Source: JBDREF01 sp043820045 (GTDB lineage: Bacteria; Planctomycetota; Phycisphaerae; Sedimentisphaerales; Anaerobacaceae). Taken from it: 13,874 nucleotides of DNA. This document shows, one piece after another, positions 5,996-12,131 of this stretch. Under the pieces are notes generated by a model. It ran no database searches and was not told the DNA's origin. It saw nothing but the letters and a program-made list of their open reading frames with translations. How positions within the stretch are numbered: the stretch's first letter is position 1; the number at the start of each line of letters is the position of its first letter. The stretch covers positions 1 to 13,874 of the forward strand of contig JBDREF010000072.1 of NCBI GenBank assembly GCA_043820045.1, given 5' to 3'. The position numbers and the translations under genes were made by a program.

Positions 5996-6893
5996 GAAAG
6001 TCATCACAGTTGAGAATCTTGTCAAGTATTTCGACGGCCGATGCGTTCTCGACGGCATCGACTTCAACGTGCCGCAGGGGTGCATCTACGGCCTGTTAGG
6101 ACGCAACGGAGCCGGCAAGACGACTATCATCCGAATACTGCTTGGTCTCGAACCGGCGACGCGGGGACGCACTTGTCTGCTCGATGCCGAATCGACGAGC
6201 CTTACCGCGAATATCCGCGGCAGAATCGGCTGCGTCGCCGAAGGGCACAACCTCATCCAGCACTACAAGGTCGGCCGTCTCATCCAACTCTGCAAGGACC
6301 TGTCCCTGAAATGGAACGATGAGTCCTTCAACCACCTGATTGAGACGTTCCGCCTGCCGACCGACCGCAGGGTAAAGGATCTTTCAATGGGTATGCGGGC
6401 GCAACTGAACCTGTCGCTGGCGATGGCGATAGACCCGGAACTGCTCGTCCTCGACGACCCGACCCTTGGGCTCGATACCGTCGCACGGCGGCAGTTCCTC
6501 GAACTCGCCATCGAAGTGATTCAAAAGCAGGGGCGAACGATTCTTTTCAGCTCCCACATACTCAGTGACGTCGAGCGAATCGCCGACCGGATAGGCATAC
6601 TCGCCGCCGGCAAACTCGTCGTCGATTGCCCGCTCGAAGAGCTTAAAGAGCGAGTCAAAAAACTGCGGGTTATCTTCCCCGAGTCCGCACCGGCGAATCT
6701 CTACCTGACCGAGATCATCAACCGGCAAATCGACGGCCGGGAGATGGTCCTGACCGTCGCCAACTGGAACCGGCAGAAACAGACGATTCTCGAAACCTTC
6801 AAACCATCGAGCTGCACCGAGATACCGATGAGCCTCGAAGACATATTCATAGAATGCACCCGGCCCGATTCGAATTCGACTGGAAACTCATAA
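5988..6893 (+). CDS. ABC transporter ATP-binding protein
   Basis: This 301-residue cytoplasmic ATPase should power the membrane permease encoded next to it. Visible motifs are Walker A GRNGAGKT (residues 38-45), a Q-loop region GCVAEGHNL (81-89) with Glu where Gln is usual, signature LSMGM (122-126), Walker B LLVLDD (142-147), D-loop GLD (151-153) and H-loop SSH (178-180). The residue after the Walker B Asp is Asp rather than the usual catalytic Glu; conservative variants of this kind occur in YtrB-like ATPases, so activity is likely but not certain. The first ATG in this frame is at 5850, but 5988 is preferred because GGGAGGA lies 8 bases upstream and the protein then begins normally (MSEKVITVENLVKYF). 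A C-terminal tail of about 90 residues follows the ATPase core, as in ABC-2 exporter ATPases. Confidence 0.92.
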   Translation: MSEKVITVENLVKYFDGRCVLDGIDFNVPQGCIYGLLGRNGAGKTTIIRILLGLEPATRGRTCLLDAESTSLTANIRGRIGCVAEGHNLIQHYKVGRLIQLCKDLSLKWNDESFNHLIETFRLPTDRRVKDLSMGMRAQLNLSLAMAIDPELLVLDDPTLGLDTVARRQFLELAIEVIQKQGRTILFSSHILSDVERIADRIGILAAGKLVVDCPLEELKERVKKLRVIFPESAPANLYLTEIINRQIDGREMVLTVANWNRQKQTILETFKPSSCTEIPMSLEDIFIECTRPDSNSTGNS

Positions 6894-6906
6894 CGGGAGA
6901 GACAAG

Positions 6907-7539
6907 ATGCTTGCCCTGATAAAAAGAGAAATCCGCGACCACGTCTTATATTTCTTGGCAGCGATAATCTTCTCGGCGATTCTTGTCGGCCTGCAGACTG
7001 TGGGGGCCTACAATTTCGACTGGCAGCAGACCGGCCCCTATTTCGGCCTGATGACCATCCCAACTGTCATGATATTTGTATTTGGCCTGGCCGGAATGGG
7101 CGTTAGCCAGATGTATATAGATAAGAACAGAAAGATATCCGCGTTTCTTACCTCGCTGCCGGTGACAAGAGGCCGTATTTTCACAGCCAAGGTCATCTCT
7201 GGACTTCTGGTGATTCTGATCGTACTTACGCCCGTTGCAATTGCGGCGGCAACCCTGAACAGCCTTCTCGGGTCGCCTATACCCGCATACGGGAAACTAA
7301 TAACAGATATCTTCACGACGGCTTTTCTCATGGCCCTTGCCTGCTACAGCCTTGGCCTGCTGACCGGATGGACGACAAGCAAACTCGCGCCGTCATTCGG
7401 CGGGCTCGGAATGGCTATCTTCCTGGTTACGATGATTAGTATCAAAGGCTTCGGCCTTCAAATACAACTGCTGCTCGTTTTGATTATCGCCGCATCTTTG
7501 ACGCGAACCTGGCGAAAGTATATGTCAACACCCCTTTAG
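6907..7539 (+). CDS. ABC-2 type transporter permease
   Basis: This 210-residue membrane protein has six likely transmembrane helices at about residues 13-33, 47-67, 97-117, 134-155, 163-180 and 184-199. A cytoplasmic amphipathic start (LIKREIRDHV) precedes them, and a charged loop, IDKNRKISAFLTSLPVTRGRIFTAK (71-95), lies after the second helix. The 'SLPVTR' loop is typical of ABC-2 permeases, which mostly export lipids, polymers or peptides. It begins 13 bases after the ATPase stop with a GGGAGAGA ribosome site, so the two should form one complex, probably with a dimeric permease. The substrate cannot be predicted. Confidence 0.85.
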   Translation: MLALIKREIRDHVLYFLAAIIFSAILVGLQTVGAYNFDWQQTGPYFGLMTIPTVMIFVFGLAGMGVSQMYIDKNRKISAFLTSLPVTRGRIFTAKVISGLLVILIVLTPVAIAAATLNSLLGSPIPAYGKLITDIFTTAFLMALACYSLGLLTGWTTSKLAPSFGGLGMAIFLVTMISIKGFGLQIQLLLVLIIAASLTRTWRKYMSTPL

Positions 7540-7549
7540 GAATATGCTT

Positions 7550-9238
7550 ATGAAACCTCGGCCAAATTCTCTTATCGATATTCTTGCTGCGGGATTTCTC
7601 GCACTGGCAATGCTGTCGCTGCCGCTCTACTGGGCCCGCCTGTTCTGCCAGAGCATGCTCTGCGATATCATGCCTGCGGACTACAGTAGCGTCGGAATCC
7701 AGCCGTGCGGACTGATGCCGCCTGAGATCGAGAACGATCCCAATGTCACTTATCATTCTCAGGTACAATCGCACATCATAAGTCCGGAAGCACCTCAAGC
7801 GCTCGGCTTCATAGATTACCTTTCTGGCAATTCACCGGTGGGGAAACGCTCAGGTGTTTACCACCTGAAGCATGACGACGAAGACTGGCAATGGATGTAC
7901 TTTGACAAAAGCAGCGGCCGAATAGTCTGTCGGTATCAGGCCTGGGAACGGATGCCCGACGACACCACAATATCAAAGATGGCCCAGATCTACATCGGCC
8001 CGGAAGGTATATCGGAATCTCCGGACGAAGACAAAGGCAGGTTTACTTCGCCGATAGTGGATGTCTCGGATATCGGCTTCGGACAGTTGACTTGGTATGA
8101 CAAGAAGCTGCGGCAGTTTTTCGCCGTCAAGTTTCGTAAAGAACTGGAATTTATCAAAGGACCGCAATTGCCCGAGGACGACACGCACAGGCCCGTCGAT
8201 ATAGGCATGCTTGAGAAGAAGCAGGAGATGTTGGACCTGTGGTGGCAACCTCCTAAGGCCAAAATCCAGAAGGAAATCGAAGATAGCCATCTCATTACGT
8301 CACCACCGCCAATAATCAGGAGAGATGCGAACTACCGCCAGGATGAGTATGTGCTCATTCTTGAGGAATCCGGGCAGATCAACCTGCTCGACAGGGACAC
8401 GCTCGAATTCGCCGGCACCGCGGGGTACCTGCCGACTCCTGAGTCTTTATTTGCGTCGAAGGGACGAGTCAAACCCAGGGACTTGCTGGCCTACCGCGTC
8501 CTGCCGGTGGCCTTTAAGGGAGAGGGTAAGTACAGAGGCATGTTCGCGGCCGCCGTCAGCCGCGAAGGTACGGCCCTGTCCCTGGCCGTATTCAACGAAA
8601 GGGGAGAGATTCTGCAAACAGATTACACCAAGGGCAAAACGGGGCCAAGTAGCAGCATATCATCCAGTGAGGCTATGCTCTTCAACGAGCTCTGGGCTCC
8701 TGAGATAACCATCACCAGGTTCCTGTTGGAGAATCTTCAGCCGCCGGTTCTTTCCGTCGCATCGTACTTCACCGCCGACAGCTTCGAGGCCGGTTCCGGT
8801 CACAGGGCGCTGTTCCTGCTGCCCAATTCGTTCGTCGCAATGAAAGGCAGAGACGCCAGAGGGAACTTTTTCGAGAGATTCTTACTCGCCCTGCTCTTGA
8901 TCCTGCCGTCGATAATCTTAGCCGGGTTGCTTGCCCGCCGGGTGAGCAAAGACGCCGCCGTAGTCGGGCTTTCCGCAAAGGCAAGGTCCTACTGGATAAT
9001 CGGAACGCTGGCCTTAGGGCTGGTTGCTTATATTACGTACAGACTCACACGGCCGGGCCTTGCGCTGGTTACCTGCGTCAACTGCGGCAATCCGAGACGG
9101 CCGGACATGGAAAAATGCCACCGCTGCGGCAGCCGCTGGCACGTCCCCGAGCTAACCCCGCCCGCATGGCGCGTGCTGGACGGCGCACGAGTTCGTAACA
9201 GCTCGACGGCAAGTACGGAGGAGACCGCATCGCAATAA
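7550..9238 (+). CDS. Membrane protein with C-terminal zinc ribbon, last gene of the ABC operon
   Basis: This protein has no recognised family. From the ATG at 7550 it has 562 residues (an ATG at 7544 adds two). The 7550 start is preferred because the AGGA site, which overlaps the permease stop, is 8 bases away from it but only 2 from 7544. Helix 1 covers about residues 8-28. A large region of about 400 residues follows, probably extracytoplasmic, with long strands and no family signature I can name. Helices 2 and 3 lie at about 444-461 and 481-500. The C-terminal tail has a four-cysteine zinc ribbon, CVNC (509-512) and CHRC (523-526), the pattern of a treble-clef or rubredoxin-like knuckle. 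The gene starts 10 bases after the permease stop, so it is a probable component or regulator of this transporter. The tail should be cytoplasmic if helices 1 to 3 are right. Confidence 0.75.
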   Translation: MKPRPNSLIDILAAGFLALAMLSLPLYWARLFCQSMLCDIMPADYSSVGIQPCGLMPPEIENDPNVTYHSQVQSHIISPEAPQALGFIDYLSGNSPVGKRSGVYHLKHDDEDWQWMYFDKSSGRIVCRYQAWERMPDDTTISKMAQIYIGPEGISESPDEDKGRFTSPIVDVSDIGFGQLTWYDKKLRQFFAVKFRKELEFIKGPQLPEDDTHRPVDIGMLEKKQEMLDLWWQPPKAKIQKEIEDSHLITSPPPIIRRDANYRQDEYVLILEESGQINLLDRDTLEFAGTAGYLPTPESLFASKGRVKPRDLLAYRVLPVAFKGEGKYRGMFAAAVSREGTALSLAVFNERGEILQTDYTKGKTGPSSSISSSEAMLFNELWAPEITITRFLLENLQPPVLSVASYFTADSFEAGSGHRALFLLPNSFVAMKGRDARGNFFERFLLALLLILPSIILAGLLARRVSKDAAVVGLSAKARSYWIIGTLALGLVAYITYRLTRPGLALVTCVNCGNPRRPDMEKCHRCGSRWHVPELTPPAWRVLDGARVRNSSTASTEETASQ

Positions 9239-9310
9239 GACATCTTCCCGGCTGAAATTCTCCGTTACTTCTTCGGAGCTGGCTGCCTTTTGGGGGTGAG
9301 GGCCATAAAG

Positions 9311-9412
9311 ATGAGTCAGGGCAATGAGCACATCCAGAAGCTGCTTTCCGAGGCTCGCTCGGGCGATAGGGTCAGTATGGGGCATCTGGCCGTAATAGTC
9401 CGCGGCAGATGA
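9311..9412 (+). pseudogene. N-terminal fragment of a sigma-70-like factor
   Basis: A 33-codon frame starts at ATG 9311, after GGTGAGG about 11 bases upstream, and ends at TGA 9410-9412. The product, containing IQKLLSEARSGDRVSMGHLA, matches the first helix of planctomycete sigma-70-family factors, where a region-1.2/2.1 helix reads 'ARxGDxxSxxxLA'. In intact relatives the chain continues through region 2; here it stops. The TGA overlaps the ATG of the following ORF (ATGA, 9409-9412), which encodes the rest of the same factor in another frame. Either this is the broken front half of a decayed gene, or the two halves are translated in sequence by coupled reinitiation. Confidence 0.55.
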
Positions 9413-9777
9413 ATTCTCTGCGGGACTGCCGCAAATTCTGGCCTTGGGTGTTTCGTATCGCCTGGAACAAGTTTCAGGACAATCTCAGACGGCGCCGGCG
9501 TCAGTACGCCGGAGAAGCCTCGCTCCTGTGGAATCGGTCAACTGACACGCCGGCAGGTAGTGACAGCCTGCTGGACGCCAAAGTTCACGAGGAGACACTC
9601 GAGCAGCTTTCGGAACTGGTCGAGCAACTCAGCGGACGGCAAAGAGACATCCTTCGCCTTCGCTATTACGAACAGTTGCCCTATGCCAGGATAGCCTCTT
9701 TGACACGCATCAGCACCGAGAAGGCCCGCGCTCGATGCCACCGCGCCAAGCAGGTGCTGAAGTCGCGCCTGCTGTAA
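9409..9777 (+). CDS. Sigma-70-family factor lacking most of region 2 (region 2.4 and region 4 retained)
   Basis: This 122-residue product begins inside a sigma factor. The start, RDCRKFWPWVFRIAWNKFQDNL followed by RRRRR, corresponds to the end of region 2 (2.3/2.4). Residues about 70-118 form region 4, with a helix-turn-helix: LSGRQRDILRLRYYEQLPYA, then RIASLTRISTEKARARCHRAKQVL. That element recognises the -35 box. What is missing is the core-binding and -10-opening part of region 2, including the DLVQE-type motif, roughly 30 residues by comparison with the family. The start ATG overlaps the TGA of the fragment before it. It follows the zinc-ribbon membrane protein gene by 170 bases. It is probably an inactive remnant; a region-4-only regulator is an alternative. 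The end is 12 bases from the convergent isomerase gene. Confidence 0.6.
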   Translation: MNSLRDCRKFWPWVFRIAWNKFQDNLRRRRRQYAGEASLLWNRSTDTPAGSDSLLDAKVHEETLEQLSELVEQLSGRQRDILRLRYYEQLPYARIASLTRISTEKARARCHRAKQVLKSRLL

Positions 9778-9789
9778 GGCAATCCCAAA

Positions 9790-10617
9790 TCAGGAACGGT
9801 TAGGCCAGAACTTTCGCAGGTATTCAATGCTCTTTCGGGCGATAGTTTCGGGGTTCGGGTCGTACTTGAAAACTTCGACGCTCAGCCACTTATCCCATCC
9901 GACGTCTTTGACGGCCTCTGCGATTGGGCCGTAGTCCACGTCTCCCATTCCCGGGCCGTAAAGGTTCGCGTCGTTGACGTGAAAATGCCCGATGTCGTCG
10001 GCGCTGACCGAGCGGATAATATCCGGCACGGGCGTCGGCTCGCTACACATCGCTTTGACATCGAGATGAATCTTGAGGTTTGGATGATTGATCTGCCGCA
10101 CCAGCTTCATACCTTCTGCGACGGTGTTGACAAAATCGGTCTCGACCGTCGAGAGCGGCTCGAAACAGATGGTCAGACCCAGATCGCCCGCCTGGTCCAG
10201 GACCGAGCTTAACAAATCGACGGCCCTCTGCCATGCGCCCTCTTTGGTCTGCCCGGGCGGGACGCTCCGCTGCTTCGGCGAGCCTAACACGAGCACCTTG
10301 CCGCCTAAGTCGCGGCACAAGTCAAGCAGGCAGGACAAGTATTCACTTGTCCTGCCCCAGACTTGAGTATCTTTTGTTGTCATGTGCAATCCCGTCGGGC
10401 CGGCGAAAAGCCAGTGCAGCCCGACCGTTTCCAGGCCGTGGTCTTCCATCGTCCGCCGGACCTCTCTTCGCCGCCTGGCGGTGATATCCTCTGCGGATTT
10501 GGCGAGCGTAAACGGCGCTATCTCAATGCCGTGATAGCCCAACTCGCTGGCGGTCTCGCAGACCTCGGCCATCGACCGGCCTTCGAACATCTCATTGCAC
10601 AAGGCAAACTTCATCAT
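9790..10617 (-). CDS. Sugar phosphate isomerase/epimerase-like TIM-barrel enzyme (AP_endonuc_2 family)
   Basis: This 275-residue, probably cytoplasmic enzyme has no signal peptide. The xylose-isomerase-like TIM barrel is evident from MMKFALCNEMF at the first strand, GYHGIEIAPF at the second, and the metal ligands in their usual places: Glu153 (CFEPL), Asp186 (HLDVK), His211 or His213 (HFHVND) and Glu248 (SVEVF). The family includes isomerases, epimerases and eliminases acting on sugars, ketosugars and inositols. The ATG overlaps the oxidoreductase stop (ATGA, 10617-10614), so the two are translationally coupled. With that oxidoreductase and the TIM-barrel/DUF6807 fusion upstream, it likely finishes a sugar oxidation pathway. 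The exact reaction cannot be read from sequence. The second ATG (10614) would give a protein one residue shorter. Confidence 0.85.
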   Translation of the reverse strand: MMKFALCNEMFEGRSMAEVCETASELGYHGIEIAPFTLAKSAEDITARRRREVRRTMEDHGLETVGLHWLFAGPTGLHMTTKDTQVWGRTSEYLSCLLDLCRDLGGKVLVLGSPKQRSVPPGQTKEGAWQRAVDLLSSVLDQAGDLGLTICFEPLSTVETDFVNTVAEGMKLVRQINHPNLKIHLDVKAMCSEPTPVPDIIRSVSADDIGHFHVNDANLYGPGMGDVDYGPIAEAVKDVGWDKWLSVEVFKYDPNPETIARKSIEYLRKFWPNRS

Positions 10618-12086
10618 ACGTTCTCCGGCACGACAAACGGCTCGCGGTAGTTGCGCTTGACGAACATGTTGGCCATTTCGCTGTTCTCGCCGACGAATTT
10701 TTCAGTATCCGGATTCATCGTCAGCATCGGGCCCATCGTGATCGGCTCTTTGCCCAGGTCCACCTCGTTGGCGGCCAGATGCTCGAGCATCCTGTTGAAC
10801 GAGTCCATCATCTCGGCATTGTCACCGATGGTCTGCTTGATCTCGTCGGGGGTTGCCTTCTTGCCCAGCCGATGGGAGATATTGGCCATGTGGCACAGGG
10901 AGGCCGAGAGATGTCCGACCTCGATATCTGCGTTCAAGTCGCTGACTTTGTGGCTGCGTACGGCCTTGATGAAGTTCTCATGGTGGCCGGCGCCGCCACG
11001 GCCGGTGAACTGCTTGATCTTCTTGCCGTCATTGTCGTACACCCAGCCGCCGCCGTCATCACACGGGAAGTAGCCGCCTTCACACTGCACGCAGTCGCCG
11101 ACGCGTGTGCCGCGGTAATGATCCATTGCCTTGTCGCCCTTCTTGCGAGGCAGGCCGCGGACTTCGAAGATGAGCGGCACCGGCTTGTAATCGAAGAAAG
11201 CGATCTGAGTATTGGCCGTTTCGCCGACGTCGTCCGTCTCACCGACGCCGAACCGACCGCCAATGCTGAAGGCGCGTGTCGGCAGCCCCGGATCGCCCAG
11301 CGCCCAGCGGCCTATGTCCATCTCGTGGGGACCCTGGTTGCCGATGTCTCCGCAGCCGGTGTTCCAGACCCAGTGCCAAACGTAATGCAGGTCCGTTCGA
11401 TTCAACGGCACCATATCCGCCGGGCCGCACCACATGTTATAGTCCACGCCGGCCGGGACCGGATTCGGTCCGTTCGTCCCGTGGACGATCCCGTTGGTGC
11501 CGGGACCGCGGCCCTTGTAGCAGAAGCCGCGGACCCACTTCATCTTGCCGATGTTGCCCTGGCGGATCCACTCAAACGCCTCAGGATGGGCCTCGGAAGA
11601 ACGCTTCTGTGTGCCAATCTGGACAATGCGGTCATACTTGCGGGCGGCCTTGACCATCTGGCGGCCTTCCCATATCTCGTGCGAAGCGGGCTTTTCGATA
11701 TAGACGTCTTTGCCCGCCTGGCAGGCCCATATCGTCACGAGCGCATGCCAGTGGTTCGGCGTGGCCGAGGTGATTGCGTCGATATCCTTGCGGTCGAGCA
11801 GTTTCCGCACGTCGGTGTAGCCGTCCACCTTGATGCCCTTGTCGGCAAAGAACTTTACACGCTGGTCAACATGGTTCTGGTCCGCGTCACAGACTGCCAC
11901 ATAACGCACGCCGGGAATCGCGCTGAAGATTTTCGTATGGCCGCTTCCCTGTGAGCCGACGCCGACGGTGGCGATGCGTATCTCGTCGTTGGCTCCGAGG
12001 ACGCGCGATGTCGGCCCGGCCATCGCCAGGCCGGCTCCCACCACCATCGAGCTTTTCATAAAATCTCTACGACTTAGCTTGCTCAT
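10614..12086 (-). CDS. Gfo/Idh/MocA-family oxidoreductase with Tat signal
   Basis: This 490-residue NAD(P)-dependent oxidoreductase probably oxidises a sugar or glycoside. The N-terminus is a twin-arginine signal, SRRDFMK (residues 5-11), followed by a hydrophobic stretch, so the enzyme is exported folded, typically with cofactor bound. The Rossmann dinucleotide motif is VGVGSQGSG (41-49). The sugar-binding EKP motif of the family lies at 131-133, followed by a C-terminal sheet domain. An in-frame GTG at 12128 would add 14 residues, but the ATG at 12086 is preferred because GGAG lies 7 bases upstream and the Tat signal then sits at the very start. It begins 45 bases after the fusion gene stop, and its stop overlaps the next start by ATGA, so all three belong to one operon. 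Tat-exported members are characteristic of Planctomycetota. Confidence 0.9.
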   Translation of the reverse strand: MSKLSRRDFMKSSMVVGAGLAMAGPTSRVLGANDEIRIATVGVGSQGSGHTKIFSAIPGVRYVAVCDADQNHVDQRVKFFADKGIKVDGYTDVRKLLDRKDIDAITSATPNHWHALVTIWACQAGKDVYIEKPASHEIWEGRQMVKAARKYDRIVQIGTQKRSSEAHPEAFEWIRQGNIGKMKWVRGFCYKGRGPGTNGIVHGTNGPNPVPAGVDYNMWCGPADMVPLNRTDLHYVWHWVWNTGCGDIGNQGPHEMDIGRWALGDPGLPTRAFSIGGRFGVGETDDVGETANTQIAFFDYKPVPLIFEVRGLPRKKGDKAMDHYRGTRVGDCVQCEGGYFPCDDGGGWVYDNDGKKIKQFTGRGGAGHHENFIKAVRSHKVSDLNADIEVGHLSASLCHMANISHRLGKKATPDEIKQTIGDNAEMMDSFNRMLEHLAANEVDLGKEPITMGPMLTMNPDTEKFVGENSEMANMFVKRNYREPFVVPENV

Positions 12087-12131
12087 AATACTTCTCCTAT
12101 TATTGTAAAAGAGTTTCTTATCCGGCACGGA

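Noticed and set aside
9260..9278. CTCCG/CGGAG hairpin after the zinc-ribbon membrane protein gene
   Set aside because: Only five pairs with a 9-base loop and no clean T run; it may be chance.
10779..11954. 391-codon plus-strand open frame opposite the oxidoreductase
   Set aside because: It is the mirror of a clearly real Gfo/Idh/MocA gene; the product is rich in Ala, Val and Arg with no recognisable fold.
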